64,000 nucleotides of DNA, from NCBI RefSeq assembly GCF_030410515.1, contig NZ_JAUHHD010000005.1:1-64000 (forward strand), written 5' to 3'. The translations under genes and the position numbers were made by a program. Below, one piece after another: positions 40,428 through 50,599 of this stretch (position 1 is the first letter of the stretch; every line of letters starts with the position of its first letter). Under the pieces are notes generated by a model. That model made no database searches and was not told where the DNA came from. It was given only the letters and a program-made list of their open reading frames with translations. This DNA is from Arthrobacter sp. YD4 (GTDB lineage: Bacteria > Actinomycetota > Actinomycetes > Actinomycetales > Micrococcaceae).

Positions 40428-40619
40428 TGAAGCACGGAACCGGTCCCTCAAGGGACCCGCACTCCGCACCTGCAGTCTGAAACCTGTCGAACACCCGCCA
40501 GCGGTGATCAAGAGCAGTCAAACGGCAGGCACTGACATTTTTAGGATTCGCAGCAATCGGGCCGCTTCACTCGGTCCGCCGGCCACGGATCCGCACCACG
40601 AACGGAAGGCACGGCGACC

Positions 40620-41369
40620 ATGGCAGCACAAGCCACCGGCGGGAGGGCAACCCGGCGCGGCGCCCAGCCTGCCCGGGCGCCCAAGAGCCTCACCGTCCGT
40701 CAGAAGAAGATCCTCGAAACCATCCAGCGGTCCGTGACGGACAACGGCTATCCGCCGTCGATGCGCGAGATTGGGGACACGGTGGGGCTGGCCAGCCTCT
40801 CCAGTGTGACCCACCAGCTCTCCCAGCTGGAGAAGCTGGGCTACCTGCGCCGGGACCCCAAGCGTCCCCGCGCCATGGAAGTCCTGATGCCGCTGACCCT
40901 GGACGAGGGGTCCACCCCGATTTCCGGCGTCGAACAGCCCCGCGGGCTGAAGGCAGTCGGCGGACTCGCGGTGTCGGAACTGGCCAGCGCCACGGACACG
41001 GCGATGGTCCCGTTTGTGGGCCGGATCGCCGCCGGTGGCCCGATCCTGGCCGACCAGGTGGTGGAGGACGTCCTCCCCCTGCCGCGCCAGCTCGTGGGCC
41101 ACGGTGAGCTGTTCATGCTCAAGGTCGCGGGCGATTCCATGATCGACGCCGCGATCTGCGACGGGGACTGGGTGGTGGTTCGCCGGCAGAACGACGCCGT
41201 CAATGGCGACATCGTGGCCGCCCTCCTCGATGACGAAGCCACGGTCAAGACGTTCCGGCAGCGCGACGGCCACACCTGGCTGCTGCCGCAGAACACCCAG
41301 TACGAACCGATCCTGGGCGACCACGCCGTCATCATGGGCAAGGTCGTCTCGGTCCTCCGCTCCCTGTAG
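40620..41369 (+). CDS. lexA: LexA repressor
   Basis: Master repressor of the SOS response. The 249 residues have the winged helix-turn-helix ([14 protein letters not shown], then [19 protein letters not shown]), the self-cleavage bond A138-G139 in RIAAGGP, and the Ser173 (GDSM)/Lys210 (ATVKTF) catalytic pair. All residues for RecA-stimulated cleavage are present. GGAAGG about 10 nt before the ATG. Convergent with the DinG-type gene. Confidence 0.97.
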   Translation: MAAQATGGRATRRGAQPARAPKSLTVRQKKILETIQRSVTDNGYPPSMREIGDTVGLASLSSVTHQLSQLEKLGYLRRDPKRPRAMEVLMPLTLDEGSTPISGVEQPRGLKAVGGLAVSELASATDTAMVPFVGRIAAGGPILADQVVEDVLPLPRQLVGHGELFMLKVAGDSMIDAAICDGDWVVVRRQNDAVNGDIVAALLDDEATVKTFRQRDGHTWLLPQNTQYEPILGDHAVIMGKVVSVLRSL

Positions 41370-41426
41370 CGCGGGCAATGCCGCCAGCCAGGGACCGGCT
41401 GAACGCGCTGAACGCCCGGACCTGAG

Positions 41427-41518
41427 GCCGCCACACCCCGGCCGAACGCCGAGGCCCGAGCGCCGCCACGCCCCGGCCGAACTCCGAGGCCCGAGCGCCG
41501 CCACGCCCCGGCACCGGG
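41427..41518. repeat. 35-bp tandem repeat between lexA and the DinG-type gene
   Basis: Two full 35-bp copies (41427-41461, 41462-41496) and a partial third (41497 on). Unit 2 differs from unit 1 at two positions. It is noncoding and lies in the gap between converging genes. Confidence 0.85.
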
Positions 41519-41521
41519 GGC

Positions 41522-43612
41522 CTACGACCCCTGCGCGGCTTCTTTCGCGAGCCGCTCCAGCGACGCCACGGCCACCGCCGGGTCCGTCGTGGCCCAGAAC
41601 GGCGGCAGCGCGGCCCGGAGGAAGCCGCCGTAACGCTCGGTGGACAGCCGTGAGTCCAGCACCGCCACCACGCCGCGGTCCGACGTCGACCGGATCAACC
41701 GGCCCGCGCCCTGCGCCAGCCGGATCGCCGCGTGCGTGGCCGAGACGCTCATGAAGCCGTTGCCCCCGGCCTGCGCCACGGCCCGGGAGCGGGCCGTCAT
41801 CAGCGGATCGTCCGGCCGCGGGAACGGGATCCGGTCGATCACCACCAGCCGGCAGGAGTTGCCGGGCACGTCAACGCCCTGCCACAGGGACATGGTGCCG
41901 AAGAGGCAGGTGTCCGGTTCGTCCGCGAACTGCTTGACCAGCGCGGTCATGGTGGATTCGCCCTGGCAGAGGATGCTGAGGCCCAGCCGCGGCCGGAGCG
42001 CGTCGGCGGCCTCCTCCGCGGCGCGCCGGGAGGAGAAGAGGCAGAGCGCGCCGCCGCCGGAGGCGCGGATCAGCTTCTCGAGCTCGTCCAGGGCCTCGGG
42101 CGCGGTCCCCCGGCCCGGTTTGGGCAGGTGCTTGGCGACGTAGAGGATGCCCTGTTTGGGGTATTCGAACGGCGACCCGACGTCGACGCCGGTCCAGCTC
42201 GGGGCGCCGGGGCCCACCAGGCCCAGCCCCCCCGCGGCCGGTTCGAAGGCCGAGCCGATGGCGAGGGTGGCCGAGGTCAGCACCACGGTGTGGTCCGCGA
42301 ACAGGCCCTCCCGCAGCCGCCCGGCCACGCTGAGCGGGGCGATGTTGATCAGCACGGGCGCCGAATCGTCCGGCTGCGAGTAGCCCTGCTGCGGGTCGAA
42401 GGTGCTCTGCCGCGAGAACCACACCACCTCGCGGTTCTCGCGGGCCGCGAGCAGGCGTTCGCAGAGCTCCAGGATCACCATCAGCCGGGAGCGCGCCAGC
42501 TGCCGGCCGCCGTCGGCCGTGGTGGAGCCGTCTCCCTTGGAGTCGGAGAGCGCCGCACGGCAGGCGTCCCGGAGCTGGTCCACGCAGTCGAGCTGTTCGC
42601 TGTTCAGGCCGTTGGGCATCAGTCCGCCGGGAACCCCAGCAACGGCGAGCTCAAGGTTCGCGGCGGCGTTGTTCAGCGCGTCCACGGTGATGCCGGTGTG
42701 CTTGCGGGCGCCCGAGGCGGCGGCGTGGACCATGGCCACGGAGAGCTGGCCGGAGACAGCCCCGGTGACCCGGTCCTGGAGTTCGTGCGCCTCGTCCACC
42801 ACGACGACGTCGTATTCGGGCAGCACGGTCAGGCCCTCGAAGGCGCTCACGGCCAGCATGGCGTGGTTGGTGACCACGACGTCGGCGTCCGCCGCGTCCT
42901 GGCGCGCCAGTTCGCTGAAGCATTCGGCGGCCAGCGGGCACTTCTGCGCGCCGAGGCATTCCATGGCGGTGACGGACACCTGCCGCCAGGCGCGGTCGGT
43001 CACGCCGGGGAGCAGTTCGTCGCGGTCGCCGGTGGCCGTGTCCTCGGCCCATTCCCGGAGCCGGACCACTTCCCGGCCCAGCTGCGAGGCCGGACCGCCC
43101 ATGGCGGCGGCGAAATGCGGGACCGAGGTGTCCTCACCCAGGGAGAAGAGCTGGCCCTCGGCGGGTTCCTCGGACGGGAACCCACCCTCGAGCTTGTGCC
43201 GGCACACGTAGTTGGACCGGCCCTTGACCAGGGCAATCTTGACGGGCCGCTTCAGGGCAGGGGTGATGGCCTTGAGCAGCCGCGGCAGGTCCCGGCCGAC
43301 GATCTGGGTCTGCAGGGCCAGGGTGGCCGTGGAGACCAGGGTTGGCTTGTCGCTGTCCAGCGAGTGGGCGATGAGCGGGATCAGGTACGCCAGGGACTTT
43401 CCGGTGCCGGTGCCGGCCTGGACCAGCAGGTGGTCGCCTGTGTCGATGGCGCGGGCCACCTGGCGGGCCATTTCGTGCTGGCCGTCACGGCTCTGCCCGC
43501 CCATCGCCGCGACAGCCCGGTCGAGGAGCTCGATCACGAGCTCCTCGCCGGTGGCGTCGCTGGGGGCCGGGCGTGCGTCGCTGTCCGCTTCCGCCACGGC
43601 CGGTTCAGTCAT
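41522..43612 (-). CDS. DinG/XPD-type ATP-dependent DNA helicase
   Basis: A 696-residue superfamily 2 iron-sulfur helicase. Walker A GTGTGKS (67-73), a DEAH box VVVDEAHEL and the last helicase motif QGAGRLIRS are intact. Cysteines in NYVCRHKL and ECLGAQKCPLAAEC supply four iron-sulfur ligands. It likely unwinds damaged or structured DNA. Starts inside hflX with an 8-nt overlap (ATGACTGA). No LexA box is visible for it. Confidence 0.93.
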   Translation of the reverse strand: MTEPAVAEADSDARPAPSDATGEELVIELLDRAVAAMGGQSRDGQHEMARQVARAIDTGDHLLVQAGTGTGKSLAYLIPLIAHSLDSDKPTLVSTATLALQTQIVGRDLPRLLKAITPALKRPVKIALVKGRSNYVCRHKLEGGFPSEEPAEGQLFSLGEDTSVPHFAAAMGGPASQLGREVVRLREWAEDTATGDRDELLPGVTDRAWRQVSVTAMECLGAQKCPLAAECFSELARQDAADADVVVTNHAMLAVSAFEGLTVLPEYDVVVVDEAHELQDRVTGAVSGQLSVAMVHAAASGARKHTGITVDALNNAAANLELAVAGVPGGLMPNGLNSEQLDCVDQLRDACRAALSDSKGDGSTTADGGRQLARSRLMVILELCERLLAARENREVVWFSRQSTFDPQQGYSQPDDSAPVLINIAPLSVAGRLREGLFADHTVVLTSATLAIGSAFEPAAGGLGLVGPGAPSWTGVDVGSPFEYPKQGILYVAKHLPKPGRGTAPEALDELEKLIRASGGGALCLFSSRRAAEEAADALRPRLGLSILCQGESTMTALVKQFADEPDTCLFGTMSLWQGVDVPGNSCRLVVIDRIPFPRPDDPLMTARSRAVAQAGGNGFMSVSATHAAIRLAQGAGRLIRSTSDRGVVAVLDSRLSTERYGGFLRAALPPFWATTDPAVAVASLERLAKEAAQGS

Positions 43613-45182
43613 TGCGGACGAAGGGATCCAGCTCGGCCGCCAGGCCTTCGCGCACCATGACGACGGCGCGCGTGCCGGTCTCCTCGTGGTCCAGGCTGAC
43701 GATCTCCGCCTCGGTCTCGTGCAGCTTGCTGAGCACGTCGCCGCGGCTGTACGGGATCATCAGTTCCAGCTTCACGCTGGGCCGCGGGATGCCTTCGCTG
43801 ACGGCCCGCAGCAGCTCGGGGATGCCCTCGCCGGTGCGGGCGGAGACCACCACGTGGCGCGGTTCGCGCTGCTTCAGGCGCTCCACCACGAACGGGTCCG
43901 CGGCGTCGGCCTTGTTCAGGACGATGATCTCGGGCACCTTGCGGGCGTCGACCTCGCTGAAGACGGACCGGACGGCCGCGATCTGGCCCTCGGGGTCCGG
44001 GTGCGAGACGTCCACCACGTGCAGGATCAGATCCGAGTCGGCGACCTCCTCCAGGGTGGACCGGAACGCCTCCACCAGCTGCGTGGGCAGCGAGCGGACG
44101 AAGCCCACGGTGTCGGCCAGGGTGTAACCCAGGCCGTCGGAGGTCTCGGCCTTGCGCACGGTGGGGTCCAGGGTGGCGAACAGGGCGTTCTCCACCAGCA
44201 CGCCGGCGTCGGTCAGCCGGTTCAGCAGCGAGGACTTCCCGGCGTTGGTGTAGCCGGCGATCGCGACGGACGGGACGGCGTTACGACGGCGGTTGGCCCG
44301 CTTGGTCTCACGCGCCGGCTTCATGGCCGCGATTTCGCGGCGCAGCTTGGCCATCCGGGTGCGGATCCGCCGGCGGTCCAGTTCGATCTTCGTCTCACCG
44401 GGGCCACGGGAGCCCATGCCGGCGCCGGCGCCGCCCACCTGGCCACCGGCCTGGCGGGACATCGACTCGCCCCAGCCGCGGAGGCGGGGAAGCAGGTACT
44501 CGAGCTGGGCCAGTTCCACCTGGGCCTTACCCTCGCGGCTCTTGGCGTGCTGGGCGAAGATGTCCAGGATCAGCGCGGTCCGGTCGATCACCTTGACCTT
44601 GACGATATCCTCGAGCGCACGCCGCTGGGAGGGCGCCAGTTCGGCGTCGACCACCACGGTGTCCGCACCGGTGGACATCACGATGTCCTTGAGCTCCTGG
44701 GCCTTGCCCGAGCCCAGGAAGGTTCCCGGGTCCGGCTTTGCCCGGCGCTGGACCAGCCCGTCGAGCACCTCGGAGCCGGCCGTCTCGGCCAGCGCGGCGA
44801 GTTCGCGGAGGGAGTTCTCGGCGTCGGCCAGGGTGCCCTCGGACCAGAGGCCGGCCAGCACCACGCGCTCCAGCCGGAGCTGCCGGTATTCGACCTCGGT
44901 GACGTCTTCGAGTTCGGTGGAGAGCCCGGCGGTGCGGCGCAGGGCGCGGCGCTCCTCGAGGTCCTGCTGGTCGCCGTCGTAGCTGCCGTGCTCGGTGGCC
45001 AGGCCGGAGATGGCCTGGGCCCGGCCCAGGACCGCGCGGGGTTCGGCGATGTCCGCGTTGGCGGCGCCGGTGTCCCTGGCGGGGGAATCCTTGGAAAGAA
45101 TCCGGTCGATCACAGCCTGGATCTCGGCAGGACTCATGTCCTGGGCTGCTGAATCGGGTCCGGTGTTGGGCTGACTGGTCAT
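43605..45182 (-). CDS. hflX: GTPase HflX
   Basis: Ribosome-associated GTPase that splits stalled ribosomes. The 525 residues have the glycine-rich linker (about 247-262), G1 GYTNAGKS (310-317), DTVGFVRSLPTQLVEAF (G3), LNKAD (G4) and an acidic N-terminal domain. The ATG at 45182 has AAAGGAGA in front. A second in-frame ATG at 45272 has AGGAGG, but the codons between show about 50% GC in third positions, far below the gene, so they look noncoding. Confidence 0.94.
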   Translation of the reverse strand: MTSQPNTGPDSAAQDMSPAEIQAVIDRILSKDSPARDTGAANADIAEPRAVLGRAQAISGLATEHGSYDGDQQDLEERRALRRTAGLSTELEDVTEVEYRQLRLERVVLAGLWSEGTLADAENSLRELAALAETAGSEVLDGLVQRRAKPDPGTFLGSGKAQELKDIVMSTGADTVVVDAELAPSQRRALEDIVKVKVIDRTALILDIFAQHAKSREGKAQVELAQLEYLLPRLRGWGESMSRQAGGQVGGAGAGMGSRGPGETKIELDRRRIRTRMAKLRREIAAMKPARETKRANRRRNAVPSVAIAGYTNAGKSSLLNRLTDAGVLVENALFATLDPTVRKAETSDGLGYTLADTVGFVRSLPTQLVEAFRSTLEEVADSDLILHVVDVSHPDPEGQIAAVRSVFSEVDARKVPEIIVLNKADAADPFVVERLKQREPRHVVVSARTGEGIPELLRAVSEGIPRPSVKLELMIPYSRGDVLSKLHETEAEIVSLDHEETGTRAVVMVREGLAAELDPFVRND

Positions 45183-45678
45183 GGTCTCCTTTGAAGGGTC
45201 TGCCATTTCAGAATAATGCTGATCGGTGCGGTGCGCTGCGGAATTCGCGCTGGGCTGACGATGTGGGGTCATCCGTGCCTCCTGGGTGTCCTGCGGCGGC
45301 GGTGCCGCGGACGGGCGGGCTCCTCGGCGGAGCGGCGGGTGGGGTCCGTGGGTCCTGGAAAGGTTTCCTCACGGGCGGTGCTGCACGCCGGTCGGTTCCG
45401 CGGGCGACGGCGGGGCCGTGCGGTGGGATCTTCGAGGCGTGGAGTTTCCGGCGTTGCTGGAATGAGTACCGGAACAGGCCGCGGGTCGCCGCGGCCGGAG
45501 GGGTCCAGCGGAGGGCGGGGCCTGCGTCACTGGAGGGCGGATCACCCGCTGAGGCGGGGCGCCCGTGCCGGTTGCCTGGTGGCCGGCTATTCGAAGATCA
45601 GGAACATGCCTCCAAGTTTACCAGAGCGCACCTTTCCGGTTTCCCAAGCCCGCGGACGGCCAACTACTCTGGCACGTT
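45183..45678. other. Gene-free stretch between hflX and the RsmC-like gene
   Basis: About 500 bp with no supportable gene on either strand. It holds the hflX upstream region, including an alternative ATG at 45272 with a good ribosome-binding site. A minus-strand mini-frame (MFLIFE then stop, near 45590-45607) is too short to call. The -10 of the methyltransferase gene lies at its right end. Confidence 0.5.
45665..45670 (+). promoter_or_regulatory. -10 element of the RsmC-like gene
   Basis: TACTCT ends 8 nt before the ATG at 45679; no Shine-Dalgarno is present, so the message is probably leaderless. Confidence 0.4.
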
Positions 45679-46293
45679 ATGGAGTCTGCACACTATTTCA
45701 GCGCCCAGCCGGCCGGGCCGTTCACCCGCAAGCCCCTCACCGTGGAACTGGCCGGCACGCCGCGGCAGCTGCAGACCTCCAGCGGAATCTTCAGTCCCGA
45801 CGGCGTCGACAAGGGCACCGCGGTGCTGCTGGCGGACGTCCCGGCCCCCGCCCCGCAGGGGAACCTGCTGGACATCGGCTGCGGCTGGGGTCCGATTGCG
45901 CTGACGATGGCGCTGAAGGCCCCGCACGCGCACGTCTACGCCGTGGACGTCAACGAACGCTGCGTGGCTCTGACCAACGAAAACGCGGCACTGCTGGGCC
46001 TGGAGAACGTCACGGCCAGCACCCCCGGCGAGGTGGACCCGGAGCTGCGCTTCGACACCATCTGGTCCAACCCGCCCATCCGGATCGGCAAGGACGAGCT
46101 GCATTCCCTGCTGCTGCTCTGGCTGCCGCGGCTGGCGCCGGGCGGGTCGGCGTGGCTGGTGGTGCAGAAGAACCTCGGCTCGGATTCGCTGCAGCGCTGG
46201 CTGGACACGGAGCTGGACAGCAGCTTCACGGTGACCCGGGAGAGCACCTCGAAGTCGTTCCGGATCCTTCGGGTCAGGAAAGCGTCCCGCTAG
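45679..46293 (+). CDS. RsmC-like class I methyltransferase
   Basis: A 204-residue SAM-dependent methyltransferase resembling the catalytic half of RsmC/RlmG (rRNA guanine-N2 methylation). It has [14 protein letters not shown] before motif [14 protein letters not shown], an acidic DVNERC after it, and the catalytic SNPPIRIGK motif. E. coli RsmC is nearly twice as long because of a duplicated domain, so this is the single-domain form. The 3' end overlaps the converging dapF gene by 20 nt. Confidence 0.85.
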   Translation: MESAHYFSAQPAGPFTRKPLTVELAGTPRQLQTSSGIFSPDGVDKGTAVLLADVPAPAPQGNLLDIGCGWGPIALTMALKAPHAHVYAVDVNERCVALTNENAALLGLENVTASTPGEVDPELRFDTIWSNPPIRIGKDELHSLLLLWLPRLAPGGSAWLVVQKNLGSDSLQRWLDTELDSSFTVTRESTSKSFRILRVRKASR

Positions 46294-47233
46294 CGACGAT
46301 CACGGCCGGGCCGCTGAGCTCGACGTGCTCGTGGCCGTCCGGGGCGACGAAGAACTTCACGCCGACGACGCCGCCGGGCACCGTGACGTTCCAGGCGTCC
46401 GGCGCGCCCTGACCGGCCCAGTGCCGGATCGCGACGGCGGCCGCGCAGGCGCCGGTGCCGCAGGAGAGGGTCTCGCCCACGCCGCGTTCGTGGACGCGCA
46501 TGCTGATGGCGCCGACGCCGTCGTGGACCAGCGGCTCGGCGGGGACGACGAACTCGACGTTGGTTCCGTGTGGCGGCTCCGGGTCGACGCGCGGTGCGGC
46601 GAAGAGTTCGGTGGCGTCCAGTTCCGCCTGTTCGGCGAGGGCGACGACGGTGTGCGGGTTGCCCATGCTGACCGAGAGGGCGGGGCGGGCGACGTCGAGG
46701 CCGTGGGCGCTGACGAGGGAGTCCATGGCCCGGGCCGTGGCCTCGCCGGGGAAGATGAATTCCCAGGGGCCCATGTCCACGGCGTAGCCGGAGGCGGTGC
46801 GGACGACGGTCTTGATACCGGCGCGGGTGCCGATCACGAGGGATTCCCCGGCGGGCAGGTCCACGAGGCCCTGCTGGACCAGGAAGTGGACGAAGACCCG
46901 GACCCCGTTGCCGCACATTTCGGAGAGCGATCCGTCACCGTTGCGGTAGTCCATGAACCACTCCGCCTCCGGGTGCTCCGCGAGCAGCTCGGCGCCCTCG
47001 GGCAGGAACCGAGAGGGGACGGCGCGGATCAGCCCGTCGCCGCCGATGCCGCGGTGCCGGTCACAGAGGGCCGCGACGTGCTCGGCGGTCACTTCCAGGG
47101 CCCCGTGCGGGTCCGCGATCAGGACGAAGTCGTTGCCGGTGCCGTGGCCCTTGGAGAAGGCGAGCCCGGCCAGTGCTGTGGTGTCGGCGGCGTGGGCCGT
47201 TGAGGCGGCGGTTCCGGCGAGAATGTCATCCAT
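46274..47233 (-). CDS. dapF: Diaminopimelate epimerase
   Basis: Cofactor-free epimerase making meso-DAP for lysine and peptidoglycan. The two catalytic cysteines are C107 in [10 protein letters not shown] and C258 in [11 protein letters not shown]. The 319 residues include about 20 extra at the N-terminus before the conserved [17 protein letters not shown] overlaps the miaA stop by 8 nt. Confidence 0.96.
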   Translation of the reverse strand: MDDILAGTAASTAHAADTTALAGLAFSKGHGTGNDFVLIADPHGALEVTAEHVAALCDRHRGIGGDGLIRAVPSRFLPEGAELLAEHPEAEWFMDYRNGDGSLSEMCGNGVRVFVHFLVQQGLVDLPAGESLVIGTRAGIKTVVRTASGYAVDMGPWEFIFPGEATARAMDSLVSAHGLDVARPALSVSMGNPHTVVALAEQAELDATELFAAPRVDPEPPHGTNVEFVVPAEPLVHDGVGAISMRVHERGVGETLSCGTGACAAAVAIRHWAGQGAPDAWNVTVPGGVVGVKFFVAPDGHEHVELSGPAVIVASGTLS

Positions 47234-48182
47234 GGTCCAAGGCTACCGGGCCGCCTCCCGCCGGGACCAACGCCAGCTGCGTTGCCTTCGCCACGAGGTC
47301 CGGGTCCTGCCAGTCGAGCCAGGCGATCCGCTGGTCGGCGCGGAACCAGGTGAGCTGGCGGCGGGCGAACTTCCGGGTGGCGGCGATGGTGTCTTCGGCG
47401 GCGTGCGCGACGTCGGATTCGCCGTCGAGAACCTTGAGGAACTGGGCGTAGCCGAGGGCGCGGGAGGCCGTCCTGCCATGGCGCAGGCCCTCGCGGTCCA
47501 GCCGTCGCACCTCCTCGAGCAGGCCGCGGTCCACCATGGCGTGCACGCGGGCGGCGAGGCGCTCCCGGAGCTGCTCCCGGTCCACCTGGAGGCCAATTTG
47601 GACGGCCGGGCGGTGGTAGGTGCGGTCCGGCATGAAGGAGCTGAAGGGCCGGCCGGTCAGTTCGTACACCTCGAGGGCACGGATGACCCGCCGGGCGTCG
47701 CCCAGACGCCCGGCCGAGACCGGGTCCACCTGCTCCAGCCGGGCCCGGAGCGGGGCCAGGCCTTCCGCCGCCTCCTCGGCCTCGAGGCGGGCACGGACGG
47801 CCGGGTCGGTGCCGGGGAAGTCCAGGACGTCCAGGGCGGCCCGGACGTACAGCCCGGACCCGCCGGCGAGGATGGCGCGTTTCCCGCGGGCGTGGATGCC
47901 GTCGATGGCCTCCCGGGCCTGCCGCTGGAAGTCCGAGACGCTGGCTTCCTCGGTGACGTCCATGATGTCGAGCAGGTGGTGCGGGACGCCTCGCCGCTCG
48001 GCGTCGGTGATCTTGGCGGTGCCGATGTCCATGCCGCGGTAGAACTGCATGGCGTCCGCGTTGACCACCTCGCCGTCAAGCGCCAGCGCGAGGGCGACGG
48101 CCAGGTCGGATTTCCCCGAGCCGGTGGGGCCGACGACGGCGATCACCGGCGGCGGCGCGGCGGACAGTTCGGCCCCGGTCAC
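47226..48182 (-). CDS. miaA: tRNA dimethylallyltransferase
   Basis: Adds the isopentenyl group to A37 of tRNAs reading U-starting codons. The 318 residues begin [16 protein letters not shown] with the P-loop, then [18 protein letters not shown] (ends VNADA and GTAK), [13 protein letters not shown] and the [13 protein letters not shown] stretch. Start taken as GTG at 48182, 4 nt after the miaB stop; the frame continues upstream only inside miaB. Confidence 0.95.
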   Translation of the reverse strand: MTGAELSAAPPPVIAVVGPTGSGKSDLAVALALALDGEVVNADAMQFYRGMDIGTAKITDAERRGVPHHLLDIMDVTEEASVSDFQRQAREAIDGIHARGKRAILAGGSGLYVRAALDVLDFPGTDPAVRARLEAEEAAEGLAPLRARLEQVDPVSAGRLGDARRVIRALEVYELTGRPFSSFMPDRTYHRPAVQIGLQVDREQLRERLAARVHAMVDRGLLEEVRRLDREGLRHGRTASRALGYAQFLKVLDGESDVAHAAEDTIAATRKFARRQLTWFRADQRIAWLDWQDPDLVAKATQLALVPAGGGPVALDHG

Positions 48183-48186
48183 GGCG

Positions 48187-49752
48187 TCAGCGGCCGCGCA
48201 CGGGCAGCGCGGGCATGCCGAGGGACACCCCGGCCTTGCCGCCGCCGGCCGCGGCGGGGGCGGGTGCACCGCAGGAGTCGGCCTGGGACCGGTCCCAGGC
48301 GTCGCCGGCGCGGGAGCGGCGCAGCTGGTAGTCCTCGGGCGACGCGGGGTCGGCGATGAGGTGGAAGGATGCGGCCCCGGTGACGGTCACGGTGACGAGG
48401 TCGCCGGGGCGGGGGGTTTCGGCGCCGTCGGGCACGGAGAAGTGCACCAGGCGCTGGTCCTGCGCGCGGCCCGAGAGGCGGTGGGTCTCCCCCGCCTTCC
48501 GACCCTGCTGGGCGGTGACCATAACCTCGACCCGGCGGCCCACCTGGCGGGCGTTTTCCTCGGCGGCGATCCGGTCCTGCAGGGCGGTGAGCCGTTCGAA
48601 GCGTTCCTGCACCACGGCCTTGGGCAGCTGTTCGGGCAGGTCGGCGGCGGGAGTGCCGGGCCGCTTGGAGTACTGGAAGGTAAAGGCGGTGGCGAAGCGG
48701 GAGCGTTCCACGACGTCCAAGGTGGCCTGGAAGTCCTCCTCAGTCTCCCCCGGGAAGCCGACGATGATGTCGGTGGAGATCGCGGCGTGCGGGATCTTGT
48801 CCCGGACCTTGTCGAGGATGCCCAGGAACTTCGTGGAGCGGTAGGAGCGCTTCATGTCCTTGAGTACCTTGTCCGAGCCGGACTGCAGCGGCATGTGCAG
48901 CTGCGGCATGACGTTGGGGGTCTCCGCCATCGCCTCGATGACGTCGTCGGTAAAGGCGGCGGGGTGCGGGCTGGTGAACCGGACGCGCTCCAGGCCGGGG
49001 ATCTCCCCGCAGGCGCGCAGCAGCTTGGAGAAGGCCTGGCGGTCGCCGAATTCGACGCCGTAGGAGTTCACGTTCTGGCCCAGCAGGGTGACCTCGATGG
49101 CGCCGTCGTCCACGAGGGCCTGGATTTCGGCGAGGATGTCGCCGGGGCGGCGGTCCTTTTCCTTGCCGCGCAGGGCCGGGACGATGCAGAAGGTGCAGGT
49201 GTTGTTGCAGCCGACGGAGATGGAGACCCACCCGGCGTACACCGAGTCGCGCTTGGTGGGCAGCGTGGAGGGGAAGACGTCGAGGGATTCCAGGATTTCC
49301 AGCTGTGCCTCGTCGTTGTGGCGGGCCCGGTCCAGCAGGGCCGGCAGCGCGCCGACGTTGTGGGTGCCGAACACCGCGTCGACCCACGGCGCCTTCTTCA
49401 GGATGGTCTCGCGGTCCTTTTGTGCCAGGCAGCCGCCGACGGCGATCTGCATGCCCGGGTTCGCATCCTTGACCGGGCGGAGGATGCCGAGGTTGCCGTA
49501 GAGCTTGTTGTCCGCGTTCTCACGCACGGCGCAGGTGTTGAAGACCACGACGTCGGCCAGCTCGCCCTCGGAGCGGACGTAGCCGGCGGCCTCCAGCAGG
49601 CCGGACATACGCTCGGAGTCGTGCACGTTCATCTGGCACCCAAAGGTCCGCACCTGGTAGGTGCGGGCGGGCGCGGACGCTGCCGCATCCGACGCCGAGG
49701 AATCGGCGTGCGTCGAGGGGCTGTCGGCTGGGGAGGGAATGGTCAAACTCAC
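48187..49752 (-). CDS. miaB: tRNA-2-methylthio-N6-dimethylallyladenosine synthase
   Basis: Radical SAM methylthiotransferase that acts after MiaA. The 521 residues have the N-terminal MTTase domain with Cys in [20 protein letters not shown] and GGCLAQ, the radical SAM motif CNNTCTFC in [15 protein letters not shown], and a TRAM domain (about 400-460). The N-terminal 30 and C-terminal 50 residues are extra. GTG start with TACCCT 6 nt upstream. Confidence 0.96.
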   Translation of the reverse strand: MSLTIPSPADSPSTHADSSASDAAASAPARTYQVRTFGCQMNVHDSERMSGLLEAAGYVRSEGELADVVVFNTCAVRENADNKLYGNLGILRPVKDANPGMQIAVGGCLAQKDRETILKKAPWVDAVFGTHNVGALPALLDRARHNDEAQLEILESLDVFPSTLPTKRDSVYAGWVSISVGCNNTCTFCIVPALRGKEKDRRPGDILAEIQALVDDGAIEVTLLGQNVNSYGVEFGDRQAFSKLLRACGEIPGLERVRFTSPHPAAFTDDVIEAMAETPNVMPQLHMPLQSGSDKVLKDMKRSYRSTKFLGILDKVRDKIPHAAISTDIIVGFPGETEEDFQATLDVVERSRFATAFTFQYSKRPGTPAADLPEQLPKAVVQERFERLTALQDRIAAEENARQVGRRVEVMVTAQQGRKAGETHRLSGRAQDQRLVHFSVPDGAETPRPGDLVTVTVTGAASFHLIADPASPEDYQLRRSRAGDAWDRSQADSCGAPAPAAAGGGKAGVSLGMPALPVRGR

Positions 49753-49758
49753 CCGTTA

Positions 49759-49764
49759 AGGGTA
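49759..49764 (-). promoter_or_regulatory. -10 element of miaB-miaA-dapF
   Basis: TACCCT ends 6 nt before the miaB GTG at 49752. Confidence 0.35.
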
Positions 49765-49786
49765 CCGGCTCCGCCCGGGGCGCGGA

Positions 49787-50563
49787 CTACGCGGGCGGAG
49801 CGAGGGTGAGGATCTCGGCCCCGTCCTCCGTGATGGCGATGGTGTGTTCGCTGTGGGCGGTCCGGCAGCCGGTGGCGCTGCGAAGTGTCCAGCCGTCGGC
49901 GTCGGTGACCAGGGTGGCCGTGTCCTCCATGACCCAGGGCTCCAGCGCGAGCAGCAGCCCCGGCCGGAGGGTGAACCCGCGGCCGGGCCGGCCGGTGTTG
50001 GGCACGTGCGGGTCCTGGTGCATGGTGGAGCCGATGCCGTGGCCGCCGAATTCGGTGTTGACCGGGTAGCCTGCCGCGGTGAGGACGCCGCCGATAGCGG
50101 CCGAGAGGTCACCGATCCGGGCGCCCGGCTTCGCCGCCGCGATGCCGGCGGCCAAGGCGCGTTCGGTGGTCTGGATCATCGCGACGCTCGCGGCAGGCTG
50201 CGTGTCGCCGACGAGGAAGCTGATGGCGGAGTCCGCGGCGATGCCGTTCCTGGCGACGGCGAGGTCCAGGGTGAGCAGGTCGCCGTCGGCCAGGCAGTAG
50301 TCCTGGGGCAATCCGTGCAGGACGGCGTCGTTCACGGCCGTGCAGATGTAGTGGCCGAACGGTCCGCGGCCGAAGGAGGGCGCGTAGTCGACGTAGCAGG
50401 ATTCGGCGCCGGCAGCGGCGATGAGGTCCTTGGTCCAACGATCAATGTCCAGCAGGTTGGTGCCGACGGTGGTGCGGCTCTTGACGGTCTGCAGGATGCC
50501 TGCGACGAGGGCGCCGGACCCGCGGGCCCGGTCCAGTTCGGCGGCGTTGAGAATCTCGATCAT
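49787..50563 (-). CDS. map: Type I methionine aminopeptidase
   Basis: Removes N-terminal methionine. The 258 residues show all five metal ligands in context: Asp in LLTLDLAV, Asp in GIAADSAIS, His in GGHGIG, Glu in LALEPWVM and Glu in HSEHTIAI. It is probably an accessory copy, as the housekeeping map usually lies in a ribosomal-protein cluster; that is inference. It is divergent from an XRE regulator across 43 bp with a shared inverted repeat. Confidence 0.93.
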   Translation of the reverse strand: MIEILNAAELDRARGSGALVAGILQTVKSRTTVGTNLLDIDRWTKDLIAAAGAESCYVDYAPSFGRGPFGHYICTAVNDAVLHGLPQDYCLADGDLLTLDLAVARNGIAADSAISFLVGDTQPAASVAMIQTTERALAAGIAAAKPGARIGDLSAAIGGVLTAAGYPVNTEFGGHGIGSTMHQDPHVPNTGRPGRGFTLRPGLLLALEPWVMEDTATLVTDADGWTLRSATGCRTAHSEHTIAITEDGAEILTLAPPA

Positions 50564-50569
50564 CCAATA

Positions 50570-50575
50570 ACTATA
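50570..50575 (-). promoter_or_regulatory. -10 element of map
   Basis: TATAGT ends 6 nt before the map ATG and overlaps the left arm of the inverted repeat in the intergenic region. Confidence 0.5.
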
Positions 50576-50595
50576 CCGGCCATATTATCCCGGTA
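50574..50595. promoter_or_regulatory. Inverted repeat between map and the XRE gene (putative operator)
   Basis: TACCGG and CCGGTA flank a 10-bp AT-rich spacer. The arms touch both -10 elements, so a dimeric regulator bound here would control both genes. The obvious candidate is the adjacent XRE protein. Confidence 0.55.
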
Positions 50596-50599
50596 CACT
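50594..50599 (+). promoter_or_regulatory. -10 element of the XRE gene
   Basis: TACACT ends 7 nt before the ATG at 50607. Confidence 0.4.

Noticed and set aside
45183..45272. N-terminal extension of hflX from an ATG with AGGAGG
   Set aside because: Third-position GC of these codons is about half, unlike the gene body, and the residues are not HflX-like. Kept only as an alternative start.
45590..45607. Minus-strand mini-frame MFLIFE with GGAGG just before the ATG
   Set aside because: The spacing to the ATG is too short and six codons cannot be supported. It resembles the first residues of some zinc-ribbon proteins, but nothing follows.
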